A stretch of 64,000 nucleotides of DNA from Pegea sp. RAD2-039. Lineage: Eukaryota > Chordata > Thaliacea > Salpida > Salpidae. A model generated the notes under the pieces. It was not told where the DNA came from and made no database searches. It saw only the letters and a list, made by a program, of their open reading frames with translations. The stretch spans positions 655,347 to 719,346 of the forward strand of contig JAQGEQ010000351.1 of the NCBI GenBank assembly GCA_034620365.1. The letters are read 5' to 3'. Position numbers and translations under genes: made by a program. The stretch's first letter is position 1; the number at the start of each line of letters is the position of its first letter. Positions 48,767 to 61,200 of this stretch are shown piece after piece.

Positions 48767-51072
48767 AGTTTGATTTCACTAACATAAATATACTAAGTTT
48801 TAAATTATAATCGCAATATTTTAGCAAAAATCTAGCTTGGACTTGATCATAACGATATCCCTTCTAATCAGTTAAGCATTAAGTTGTTGTTTTGACTTAT
48901 TCTTTTTATATGTCATCGTACAAGCTGTTACATAAATCACGAAGTAAATCATTTATCCGTAAGTCTATTGAAGTTATGTGCAGTCGTTTTTGTTTATTTA
49001 GGTAAAAAAACTAATAAAATGGTTTGCTATTCTAACCTTTGTTCTTAAATCTCGTAAAATAGATTTATCAAACTGATGAAAGGGGATACTAATCTATTCA
49101 AAACTAAGATCTCAGCTTGTTGACATTCTGCTAAAAGGTCAAATCGTTTGTAGATTGAAACATTTTTTATAGTGGAAGAGTTGACGTAAATAACTTCAAG
49201 TTGTTTTGTATTTTAAATAAATGTATGCTAATTAAATAAAATTAAAGCATTTTCAAGACTATTATCTTTCAAAATGCATCATTATTTAAATTCAGGTCCC
49301 ATCATGAAATTGTTAGGGTTTCTTAAAATCATATCATTTGAGATAACATTTGTTGTAAAATAATTTATGAAAATGAACTTTAATAAAGTTGGATGGGAAA
49401 ACCTATTTCAGAGATAGTAATTTTCACACTTAATTTTATAAATTAGAAAACAAACTAAACTTTTTGACATTCCAAAAACTCACTTCTGAGTTTTACAATT
49501 TAAATACAATATTTGATAACTTGATTTAAACTACTTTTAAAGCTCTCCTCTGGTTAAATTAAAAAAAGTTTAAAAGTTAGTTAAGCTTAATATTCTGTTA
49601 TAAAAAATATCAAAGCTTTTTTTTGAGCTACAAATACATTTTTAGACGTGAAATATTATTAAAAGGTGGCATCAATTATGTGATCGGTGACCATTCAAAT
49701 AAGTCTTTTTGATTTTACTAAAAATGATGTTTTATCTTAGTTGTCAAATGTCATGAAAATATCTTTGCTTTTTATTTACATTTCCTTTTTTTTCAATCTG
49801 TTTTTGAACTGTGATAAGCTTTACAGCTTTCAAAAGGTAAATACTTTAAATTATTTTTCACATAAAATACCAATAATGTTATGTAACAACTAAATAAAAC
49901 TAAATTTTTTTAGTTTAAACTTGAAGTTTGTTGAATAAAAGAAACAAAAACCTTTAAATTAATTTTTAGATAAAGTTATATTTGTCATAAAATCAGAAAT
50001 TCATTTTATATCTAAGAACTAAATTATAAATGTTTAAATAAAGCCTTGCATATATATCAAGTATTTATGAAATACAAAGTGATACATAATGTCGTATTAA
50101 GACGGTATAAATTTCTACTCACATCATATTGACTGTATCATTTAATCAAAGTTTTTATAAAGTACTACGGAAATCCTAAAACCTAACATTTAATCGACAT
50201 CAATTAACTTTTTTTTTTGTTATTTACAAATTTTGTAAATATCACAGGCTAAACAATCTTAAATATTTTCATCAATTTTCAAGTTTATTGAAAAGGTTGA
50301 GAATTATTTGTTAATTTGAAGAAAGTGACAACATACTCTAGTTGTTGATAAAACTCTTAGGCTTTGTTGTTAATCTACAGTTAAAAAGAACTATTCATAT
50401 AAACTCACACAGATTAGTGTAGGCTAATTGAATAAATTCACTAATAAGCATAAAATATTTGCGTTTCAGACTAAGATCAGTTGATAAATGATTGAACATT
50501 CAGTAAATTCAATTTATTTGTTTTGTAATTTTAGGTTTATTAGCTACAAAAGCTTTTGAAGTGTAGTTTGGTAAATTCCTGTGGCATGCATTACTACAAA
50601 CAAGTTAGAGAAGCTTGTTTTCGAGAAGTTTTCAACAATTTATATAAGAAATCATTATCTTTTTTTCAAAATACTTTTCTAACTTTTGTGTCCAGGTAAC
50701 ACCATCAGTAACAGTTAAGAAGAAATGTCTTTAACACTGCTACCTCGGAGCTAAAAACTAGATGAAATTAATTTGTTAAAAACATGAAAAAAATCATTTA
50801 GGATCAAATGGGTTTACTTCATCACAAAGTACAGACTACTCAAGAAAAAAGCAAGAACTCTATCAAATCATTAACAAGACATTTAGGAGAAAGAGTAACT
50901 CAAATTTTTTGTTAGATAAATATTTAAAATTAGGAAAAGTGCTTAAAAAACTTTTTAAACTTACAAATCATGAAAAGTCATTTGAGGTAAACAATTTTAG
51001 GGACTTAACAGAAAAACGGTACAAATAATTTCATTGTATAAATTATTTGATATAACTTGTTTATTTATTTCA
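48767..51072. other. Upstream region of the lectin receptor, no gene seen
   Basis: AT-rich sequence that should hold the lectin-gene promoter at its left end. No TATA box of good quality was found near 48.8 kb. No open frame of interest on either strand. Confidence 0.45.
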
Positions 51073-51126
51073 ATAAATGCGAAGGAGGGTGTCTGAAGAG
51101 AACACCTCCCACTAACACACATTCTC
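51073..51126 (-). mobile_element. Conserved 54-nt LINE/SINE 3' tail, copy 2
   Basis: On the minus strand it matches the last 54 nt of the SINE at 54.6 kb with five mismatches and ends cttcgcatttat, followed by TGAAATAAATAAAC. The hairpin GGAGGTGTTCT / AGACACCCTCC is well kept. No upstream SINE head or RT was recognised, so it is a strongly 5'-truncated insertion. Confidence 0.75.
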
Positions 51127-51726
51127 ATTAAAAATTTTATTATTTTTATAAAAATTCTCAAGTCGGTTCAACTCTAAGAACAACTAAACATAAACTTAAA
51201 AGCACAAAATTTCAAACTTATCTGTTTTAATATTTACATTAAAGATAATAATGCAATTTTTCTTGTACAAACGGTCAATATAAATACATCACACAAAAAA
51301 TGAAAACACAACAATCACATATATATGGTTCAATTTGTAAGATATATTACTATTATTCGTGCAGTGGCATTATCAGAAAGGAAATAACTACGTCATCATA
51401 GTTAAATACTAAAACAAGTCAAAACCTTAGGCAATTTCACACTGTATATATAGTTACAAATGATTTTTTCAAATATTTAGTTGTACAAATTTATTGTTTC
51501 AATCATAATCTTAAAGTTTAGCAAAAAAAGTTGCTTACAGAAAATGGATTGTAATCATTTATGAAATATAAAAAATATATGTGCGTGGTTGTTAAAAATT
51601 AGTAATAAGAATACGTAACTTGTTTTTGAAACAGTAAAAAAGCAATATCAAGAAAATACAATCGTTTGCACAATAAACTGATAAATAACAAATTACGTTC
51701 AGTTTCAAAATTTGAGTAAGTCAATT

Positions 51727-52671
51727 TTAAGATTCATTTTGGTATTTTTGATATGCGGCCACATTGACCACTGAAGGATATTCGTGTACGTCTGTCGTGA
51801 ACTTATTAGACCATGCAAGTTTAATGCGAGGCCAGGTCAACTTAGAGCGTGTATCAGGATCTAATCCAAAAACAATGGCATTAACTGCTCCTTGAAGAGG
51901 GGCTGTAAGTACAGTTAATAACCACAACGCATAAACATCATCTCCTTCAGCGGTAAAAGCATTATGAATCCTCAAAATAAGAGGAAAAATAGAAAGAACT
52001 AAGTAGATAAAAGGATAAACTTTTAGAACTTTTATATCTTCCAGTAGAGCTTCTTGATTATTTTCAGTGTCAGCATCAAAATTACCTCCCCACGATGTAG
52101 CACGTTTTTTCAATTGATATGTTATGTAACCATAAACAACAAATAAAGCGATAATGATAACAAACAAAGGAATATACCACATTACAAATCTCCAGACCTT
52201 TGCATCATGCTTAATCCAGCACCAAGCCCCAGCAGGGCCATAATTGTCCCCAATAAGTGGAAGGAGGCTAAATAACAAAGGAGGACATAGCCAACAACCA
52301 ATATGAAAATATTTTTCTTGATATGCAACAGAGCGTAGCTTAATAACATTCATATAGAGATTATAAGTGATACATACAACCCACATCAAAGTTGACCAAT
52401 CAAAGTATGTTAAGAGCCAACCTTCGAAATCACAAACTGAACCATCTGGCTTTTTATCACCAACTATATAACCAATAGCATTAAATAGAGCTGAAATACT
52501 AAGGTACATAACTAGCCTTTGAGATTGAATTCTATATTTTCTAAATAGAAAGATCACACTAATCATGAAAAGACAGCCAATGATTGATAAGCTCCCAGTA
52601 ATTCTTTTTAATGTAATTAATGTATCATATTTCATTTCATCTCCACCAAATAATGAGTCATTTTTTGTCAT
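51727..52671 (-). CDS. cAMP-receptor-like seven-helix GPCR (Dicty_CAR family), intronless
   Basis: The 314-residue protein has seven hydrophobic helices in one uninterrupted exon. Markers of the slime-mould cAMP-receptor-like family are RLVMYLSISALFNAIGYIVG in TM2, a Cys in the first extracellular loop (SVCDFEGWLLTYFDWSTLMW), the second-loop AWCWIKH and the TM5 block VMWYIPLFVIIIALFVVYGY. Further markers are the TM6 VYPFIYLVLSIFPLILRI and the TM7 LQGAVNAIVFGLDP. The third inner loop carries an acidic stretch (DADTENNQEALLEDIKVLKV). Animal members are orphan receptors, and cAMP is not shown to be their ligand. The start is the only ATG before TM1 with an in-frame stop upstream. The tail after TM7 is short. 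Lack of introns contrasts with its neighbours. GPR157 is a related alternative label. Confidence 0.88.
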   Translation of the reverse strand: MTKNDSLFGGDEMKYDTLITLKRITGSLSIIGCLFMISVIFLFRKYRIQSQRLVMYLSISALFNAIGYIVGDKKPDGSVCDFEGWLLTYFDWSTLMWVVCITYNLYMNVIKLRSVAYQEKYFHIGCWLCPPLLFSLLPLIGDNYGPAGAWCWIKHDAKVWRFVMWYIPLFVIIIALFVVYGYITYQLKKRATSWGGNFDADTENNQEALLEDIKVLKVYPFIYLVLSIFPLILRIHNAFTAEGDDVYALWLLTVLTAPLQGAVNAIVFGLDPDTRSKLTWPRIKLAWSNKFTTDVHEYPSVVNVAAYQKYQNES

Positions 52672-52719
52672 TTTTATCTTAATAAATTGTTTTTGAAAAT
52701 TTATAATTCTAGTTTTGTA

Positions 52720-53680
52720 CCCAAAATATAAAATTAGTAAGCATTATAAATATAACAATTTTGTAGAACAAATCAAATAGATAAATGTTTAGTTAATATA
52801 TAACTATTGATTACATGATAATTATTGAATAAAATCAAAGAAATATAATAAAAAGTACCAGTTAAAATGTTTATTTAAAAAATAAACTTTTAAAGTTATT
52901 CAATGCATAAAATAATATGCTTAAATATTAAATCTTAAATCAATATATTTGTAAAAGCTAAGATTCATAGTAAGCTTTGATAAAAAGAAAAAAAAGATAT
53001 GCTCATTATAGATAAGAAAAACTGTACTATCAAAGATCATTTAGATGAACTTATTATATCAATTATTGAAAAATATAATCATATAATTATTAAAAAAATA
53101 AACTTTATAAAACAAGAAAATCATTTTCTATAGTTTAGAGAATAACAAGTTTATGAAATTTTTAGCAAATTCTTCATTTGAAAAATTTATAAAATAAATT
53201 TTTATTCATTTATCTTTACATAATTGTTTGTGATATATTATATAAAAAAACAGATTTAATTCTCAACGAAATAAATAAATAAAATTATAATAATCACTCC
53301 ATAAACATAAGAGTTTACAAAATGTATATTTACATGATTGATAATAAGCTATATTTCAAATTTTATTTATATTTTTAAAACCTTAACAGCAAAATAATTT
53401 AAACAATAGCTTTAGAAGAAAAAAATATGAAGTACAATATCAAATTATAAGTGTAAACGGTAGTTTGAAATTGCAGATATTTACTATAACAAAGCAAAAT
53501 ATTTTAATTTTACTAGCGATAGAAGCTGCTAACTTTGTTATTATATAAGTAATTTATCAGTGAGTTAAATTTATAAAAAGCATAAAAACTTCTTAGAGAT
53601 AAAAAGCACATGCATAAGTCTACAATAACCTGATGTATATAAACAAAAGAGAGAAATTGGCTTTTCATCATCTAAAAGTT
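52720..53680. other. Intergenic, no gene seen
   Basis: Very AT-rich sequence upstream of the cAMP-receptor-like gene, presumably holding its promoter. No RNA gene or repeat was recognised. Confidence 0.5.
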
Positions 53681-53689
53681 TTTTTTATT

Positions 53690-53738
53690 TATTACAACAA
53701 ACCCGAAGGTAGGAGTGATTAACTCGAGTTTAATCACT
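53690..53738 (-). mobile_element. Possible variant retroelement 3' tail with a perfect hairpin
   Basis: The plus strand holds GTGATTAACTCGAG and the mirrored TTTAATCAC (stem 53715-53722 with 53730-53737). On the minus strand this is followed by CCTACCTTCGGGTTTGTTGT and AATAAATAAA. The order hairpin, CCT(A)CCTTCG, T-rich, AATAAATAA parallels the 3' tail at 10606 and 51073, so it may be a sister family. No body of the element is recognised. Confidence 0.45.
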
Positions 53739-54490
53739 ATATATACGACAAGAAAATTACTTATCTGGCTAACACGAATATATCATTTCCCTATTTTTTA
53801 ACTAAACTTAAAACTAGTATAAAAAGCTATCATTAATAAACCAGCTTATATTCAATCTTAAAGCCTTAAATAGTTTAACAAATGTTGAAATCATAAATTT
53901 ACAATTGTTGAGCTACTTATGAGCTTAAGAATATTGCTTCTTAGTATCTAATTTTATATTGACGTAATAACCTAATGATGTGTTTTGTATCACAATTTTT
54001 TATATATAAAATAGTCATTGCAATTTTAAGCTTTTGTTGAAATTAGTTTTCTTTACAATCCCTTTTACTACCAGAAAGTTAAGTCACTAAACCAACTTTT
54101 AACATTGACTCAAAAATAAAACGAAATCATTTTTTTTCCATATTTTTTATAGCGCTAGGTTAGAATACTTTGTTTTTAAAATCACATCTTTATCAATTTT
54201 AATTATAGAAATACTATAAAGATATGATTAAATTATCATAACACAAAAATTATTAAAAATATATACATTGCTTATACTTTGAAGTACTGAATGATTATAG
54301 TACCTATGCTGCTTATTAGTTTATGTTAGACTGCTTTAAGACTTTTAGAAAGATATACTTTATAAGTAAAATTATAAGATAAAACAAAATTATTGGTAAT
54401 TTATCTATGACATATTTATTTCTGTAGAAACCGCTATGCAAGTACTTTCTTCGATCAATAAATTTCTTTATCACAACAATCTTATTGCAA

Positions 54491-54683
54491 GTCCTGCTTG
54501 GTGGCGAAGCGGTTACTACACCTAGCTACAAGGTACATCTAGCTAGGAAGTACCGGGTTCGACCCCAGGTAGAGACATATAAAACTCCTGAGAAAAACCA
54601 TAAAAAACTCCTGAGAATGTGTGTTAGTGAGATGTGCTCTCTTTAGGCACCCTCCTTCGCATTTATATATTCAAAAAAAAAAA
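54491..54683 (+). mobile_element. Full-length tRNA-derived SINE
   Basis: The head contains an RNA polymerase III A box (TGGCGAAGCGGT, 54502-54513) and B box (GGGTTCGACCCC, 54555-54566), 42 nt apart. The layout looks like a tRNA with a long variable arm. A short body follows with a doubled aaaaactcctgagaa, then the 54-nt tail 54613-54666 and a poly(A) run at 54673-54683. The tail matches the 3' ends at 10606 and 51073. Such a chimaera is the usual design of a SINE moved by a partner LINE. No clear target-site duplication was found by eye. Confidence 0.85.
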
Positions 54684-55279
54684 GACCACAAATACTAAAT
54701 TCTTAAGTACTAAGCTCATATTTTGAATTTTTAGCTAATTTTTTTACAAATTATACATTAGTTTATCAAACTCTTCATTAATCAACTGAATAAAGATTAT
54801 TTAATTAAAAAGTATAAAGTAATTTATTATAACTGCACAATGCTTGTTATTTAATATAATCATGATTCCCAAAGTTTAAAAAAAATCAAAAAATCAAATT
54901 GTAAGATAAGATGTCACTAAGGCTCACAGCATTAATTATGTTACTCTATGTAGTCATTTGAAAGTTTTCTTATACGTATCAATAAAGATAAGGTTTGAGA
55001 CTCAACAAAAGTATTAACTTGTATAAAAGTAGTATAACAAAGTTTTTATTTGTTCAATATTTTGCACGTAAAATAACTTTTCCAGGTGTTGACAAGCTGA
55101 AATACAAATATCTGATAAGAAATAGTTTTTATAAAAGGTTTTAGAAATAATTATTTAGTTTTTGTTGTCAAAAATTCCAGAAAATAGTTAATTGAATGAA
55201 AATAAAGAATTTCTGATTCGTACTTAATCTTTACTTTTAAATATTCGAAACAAATAAAATAAAATTATTTAAACAAAAA

Positions 55280-58200
55280 CTAAAGTATAAGCCACCTATT
55301 TGTATTAGTCCGAGTTTGCTTTGTTCTACTTCTATTAAGTTGTCTAATATGTTTCCACCTACTTTCTACACTTCTGATAAAAAACAGTAGAAAAAGTATA
55401 GTACCTATAAATAATAGTTTTATAAGAAATAATCTAAAATAACTTGTTAGTTTACAAGAAGTACCTTGTAGTGAATTGAGAATAGCAAATATATAAGCCA
55501 AAATTTTGCTAAGAATAGGAGAAACAGCTGTTAAAGGAGATATTCCAAATCCAATAATCCAAGTTCCTCCCACAGTAAAGAACAAAATCATCGTAAACGA
55601 AATAAGAGCAGTTTTCTTTTCCTTAATTTTATACATGCAACAATGATAAATAGAGCTTAGCTAAATAATTAAACTACTGATTTGATCAAGAATCTATTTG
55701 TTAACTTTTTTAAATTAGAATGTTGCTCAACTTATTGTAAAATTACTCACCTTTCTTTTTGTAATATTCGGTCGTCTTTTAACTTTTGCTAAATAAAAAA
55801 TTAACCCAAATAGAAAAACATTGATGGTAAGAATGATAAAAATTGGAACAACCACAAGATTGAAGATCCAATCTGGTCTAATCCAACAACTACAAGATAA
55901 GTCATACATCAGCTACTATTTTATTTGAAATAAATAATCTTATTTATCTTGTACCAAATAAACTGAAATTAATGATAACAATTATTAGTCTACGTTTAGA
56001 TTCTATTTAACAAACAGATATAAACTTGTTAAAGTACAGACTCACTACTTTTAATAGTTGTTATTTATAACAAATAAATCACAATTAAAAATGTAAACTT
56101 GAAAACAATCTGTTCCACTGACACATTATCCTTCCTTTTGTATATTTCAATATCCAATATTGAGGCTACAATAACAAATAGAGCCGGAAATAACCAAGGC
56201 AATAGCTTCAATATATATGCTTTTGATCCAGTAACCAATTTTTGTTGAGCTGTAAAAGGCTATGCCCAAGATTTTGTCATTTATTACAGCTTGTTAATTA
56301 CATTTATTAGTTTATTACAGCATAAGTATTTCTTAAATTTCAAATTAGTTTTGACTTAAGAACAAGAGTTTTTTCATGTAAGAAACATTTAAACTCACAA
56401 ATGCAACACTGAAATATATATAAGCGGTATCAGCGATAGTCCAACAAAATACGGCCAAAATGGAGAAATGTATTCCAATAGAAATAATCAAACATATGAC
56501 TTGGTTAGTCTGAAGAATTTCAATTAAACTAGTGATCATAAAAAAATTCAAAAAAATCAACGAGACAGCCAAATTAAGAAGAAAGACACTTCTTCTGTTT
56601 TTGAAAGAACTTGATGCCCTCCTAAATAAATATTATATAAAATAATAAAATTACTTGAAATAAGTATAAACTTTTGACGGCATTATTTAAAATTGTGTAA
56701 CTTAAAACATAGGGTTTTGAAATTTATTGAAAATAAGCTTAAAAATGAGATTGGAGAAAATTGATGAGATTAAACAAAATATTTACTTGATAATAACATA
56801 AAAAATAATTGTCAAAAATTGACAAGCTAGCGAGATTGAGCACCCAATAATAGTGATAACATCAAGAACAAATTCATCTATTTCATTAACTCCAGTTTTG
56901 TTTCCATATGTCTGAATTAAATTATTTTGTAGTAAGATTTGTTGAAAACTAAATAACTTACAAATAAAGAAGCGAAATTAGTGAGGTGATTAAAGTGACA
57001 GTTTATCACATCTTCATCATCAGTAACATTCGATTCATCCCAGTTCCAAAATCTCATCTCTTCATTCCAGTAAACACATTGGTTAATTCCATTTGAAGTA
57101 TTTTCTTTCTACAAACAGAGATATTTGTAAAATAATTTCTTTATATAAAGTTTAGTTTTATTTACATCACCTAAGAAAAACTATATGAAATCTGGTAATA
57201 TTAACTTTTTAATTATTTCTTCACTCACTGGTTTCAATTTAAAACTTAAATCGACATGATTAACTTCTATATTATATACATCTGATGAGAGAACAGTAAA
57301 TGAATCCACAACATATTTTGTATAAGGGGCAGGCACACTTTGAAGAGCGTCATTAACTTGAAAGGTAGAATCATCAAAAAACGCATAAAATGCAATTCTT
57401 TCCTCTGAATATTGAACTGAATGCACAACAACTTTAAAAGTGGATTATTTATGAATATTTTTTTATGACTAAAGATTATGTTTAACTTGTTATATTTACA
57501 TCTTTAAAACTTTTTTCGAATTATCTTTTAAAGAATTTTGATTAACTAAGTTATTTACAATACAAACACTATATAATATATTTCAAAGTTATTAGCTATA
57601 CTAATCTTTACAAAATAAACATTTGCTCTAACGATTTTTTTGCTTTGTAATTAATGTTAACCGGATAGTTGATGAGGATGAAGCATCATAGTTCACGTGA
57701 CGACCATTAAGGAAATATACTTGATCTTGTCGGAACCCAGACTGATTTTCTATTGGCAAATGGTTTACAAGAAGACCCACTGAAATGGTATCATCTGTAT
57801 CATATTGTATGATTTTATACTTTGGTTAGAATGATGTAGTGTAAGTGTAAACATTTTGATGAAAAATTTAATGTAAAACCAGAATTATTGCTACTTTAAA
57901 ATGCAAGGTACCTCAGTCATTGTAGATTTATTTAAGCAAAACTTATGAAATGAGTTAAGTTGTAAATTGTTTCAACGTGGAAAGCTATTTAAATGATGAA
58001 TTTGAATCATAAATCAAAAGGAATAAAGAATTAGATTTAAAATGCTTACTCGAAGCTAATGGGTTGTATACAGAAAGAGAAAACTGCGAAGCAGTACAAT
58101 TATATATTTTGTCTTTATTCACGTCCACTTTAGCGGCTAATTCTTTTAGAGTTTGTAGAACTCTGAAAAAAATGTTAATATTAAAGCTTCATATTTAAAA

Positions 58201-61200
58201 CTATCACAAAAAATAGAATTTATTGAAATAAAAGCGAAAAAAATTACCTTTTTTTATTTTCATATCCGTACTCTTTAGCCATAGTCTTTATTAAATTACT
58301 AATAGTCTCAACTAAATATGTTGTAGTCTAAAAGAAGCTATTTTTATTAGGGTATTTAAGTATGCTGAATAATAATTATTTTGCTCTTGCCTTCTGTCCA
58401 ACCAAAGCACTTTCAATAATCAGGTTGTCTATAATATCCAAGACTGTAGACACATCACCACTACTTAAACTATTTGTGTTTGAAGTGATTACAGCAAGAT
58501 TTCTTGCTATCTCTTCATCTGATATATTTAAACCAATGAGAGACTAGAATTGAATTAAAAGTGTTACATATAATCAGTCATTTAAAGAAACTGAATTTAT
58601 TTAAAATAAAAAGTTATAATTTAAACTGAAAAGAGTTAGCCTTACATCTAAACTTATATTACAAGAAGTTATCCAAACAGGTTCTATCCATGTTGCATTT
58701 AAAGCGCACAATCTTATCCCATAAGGAACACCTAAAAATACTTTTGTTTATTATATTTTCAATTAATTTTGAATATTGAAAACGATTAATTACTACCAGA
58801 ATTTGCTGTATCATTTTGACAGGTAGTATTTGAAACAGTTGAAAATCCTGCCTGTATCTCAGGAAAAATAACTTTAGTTATATGATCTCCAGGAAAAATT
58901 GTTGTTTCACTTGAACATTTTTCTAACAATCAAATAATTCATATTTATATATTTCAGCAAAATTAGTTACCAAAGCCATTGTTACAAAACTTATTTAGCT
59001 GTTTAACACATAAGTAAGATTATTCATTAGTGTTAATTAATCAGAAATATAAAAAAAGTTTGTAGAAAAACAGCTGAATACGTAAAAAATTGATTTTAAA
59101 TATTAGAAAGTTGTTTGATAATACATGTTATTACAAACTTGATTGAATCAATATAGATTACTATTCCATACAATTAGAAAAAAAAACACATCTATCACTG
59201 TAAAATCCATAACAAATAAAACAAAATTATAAGAAATGATAAAAACTTTTAAAAAATAAAACATTAAAAACCTAAAATATAACCTAACCTGCTACACAAG
59301 AAAAATTGTTATTATGTCGAAAGCCTGGAATGCAAGTGCAGACACAAATTTTAGAATCTATCATTACAGTACAATCATCAGAACATCCATTACAACCTCT
59401 GATACAACGATCTGTATAAAAAAATTAATAAGTTAACAAAATACAATTAAAATGATGCTTAGCAAAATTGGTTATTAAAAAAATAAGAAGAGAAGCAAAT
59501 AAATTGCAGAAAGTTTAAGAAAATCCGATAAAAGAAAAATTAACATTCAAACAATGATTGTAGAAAATAAAGATTCACATAGAAAAGTGTTATCCATTTA
59601 AGCAATCAACAAGCTGATCTGAGATTAAAACCAAAACAATACTTTATAAAAAAATAAACAGTAACCATTCATCGTAGTAAGTTCTGTGTTTGAGCCGATG
59701 GTAGTAGTAGCATTATTTGAATCATCTGATAAAGTTTCATCAACAGTTGTACTTTCTCCTTTAGAAACAGTTTTATCAGTTGTACTTCCTTCAGTTGTAG
59801 TTCGATCAGTTGTACTTCCTTCAGTTGTAGTTCCTTCAGTTGTAGTTTCTTCAGTTGTACTTCCTTCAGTTGTAGTTTCTTCAGTTGTAGTTCCTTCAGT
59901 TGTAGTATCTTCAGTTGTAGTTCCTTCAGTTGTACTACCTTCAGTTGTAGTTTCTTCAGTTGTAGTTCCTTCAGTTGTAGTTTCTTCAGTTGTAGTTTCT
60001 TCAGTTGTACTTCCTTCAGTTGTACTTCCTTCAGTTGTAGTTTCTTCAGTTGTACTTCCTTCAGTTGTACTTCCTTCAGTTGTAGTTTCTTCAGTAGTAC
60101 TTCTTTCAGTTGTACTTCCTTCAGTTGTAGTTCCTTCAGTTGTAGTTTCTTCAGTTGTACTTCCTTCAGTTGTACTTCCTTCAGTTGTACTTCCTTCAGT
60201 TGTACTTCCTTCAGTTGTAGTTTCTTCAGTTGTACTTCCTTCAGTTGTATTTCCTTCAGTTGTAGTTTCTTCAGTTGTAGTTCCTTCAGATGTACTTCTT
60301 TCAGTTGTAGTTTCTTCAGTCGTACTAACTTCAGTTGTAGTTGCTTCAGTTGTACTTCCTTCAGTTGTACTTTCTTCAGTTGTACTTTCTTCAGTTGTAG
60401 TTTCTTTAGCTGTACCTCCTTCAGTTGTACTTCCTTCAGTTGTAGTTCCTTCAGTTGTACTTCCTTCAGTTGTACTTCCTTCAGTTGTAGTTTCTTCAGT
60501 TGTACTTCTTTCAGTTGTAGTTTCTTCAGTTGTAGTTGCTTCAGTTGTACTTCCTTCAGTTGTAGTTCCTTCAGTTGTACTTCCTTCAGTTGTAGTTTCT
60601 TCAGTTGTAGTTCCTTCAGTTGTAGTTTCTTCAGTTGTACTAACTTCAGTTGTAGTTGCTTCAGTTGAACTTCTTTCAGTTGTAGTTTCTTCAGTCGTAC
60701 TAACTTCAGTTGTAGTTGCTTCAGCTGTACTTCCTTCAGTTGTAGTTTCTTCAGTTGTACTTCTTTCAGTTGTAGTTTCTTCAGTTGTACTAACTTCAGT
60801 TGTAGTTTCTTCAGTTGTACTTCCTTCAGTTGTAGTTTCTTCAGTTGTAGTTCCCACAGTTGTAGTTTCTTCAGTTGTACTTTCTTCAGTTGTAGTTTCT
60901 TTAGCTGTACCTCCTTCAGTTGTACTTCCTTCAGTTGTAGTTCCTTCAGTTGTACTTCCTTCAGTTGTACTTCCTTCAGTTGTAGTTTCTTCAGTTGTAC
61001 TTCTTTCAGTTTTAGTTTCTTCAGTTGTACTTCCTTCAGTTGTAGTTCCTTCAGTTGTACTTCCTTCAGTTGTACTAACTTCAGTTGTAGTTATTTCAGT
61101 TGTACTTCCTTCAGTTGTACTTCCTTCAGTTGTAGTTTCTTCAGTTGTAGTTCCTTCAGTTGTACTTCTTTCAGTTGTACTTTCTTCAGTTGTAGTTTCT

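Noticed and set aside
54491..54580. Functional tRNA gene
   Set aside because: A and B boxes are present, but the acceptor stem does not pair and the sequence runs into a SINE body, LINE-like tail and poly(A).
60857..60857. Apparent protein start inside the pentapeptide array
   Set aside because: The codon is GTG in a variant repeat unit (VG). The frame is open on both sides to the window edge, so this is not a real start.
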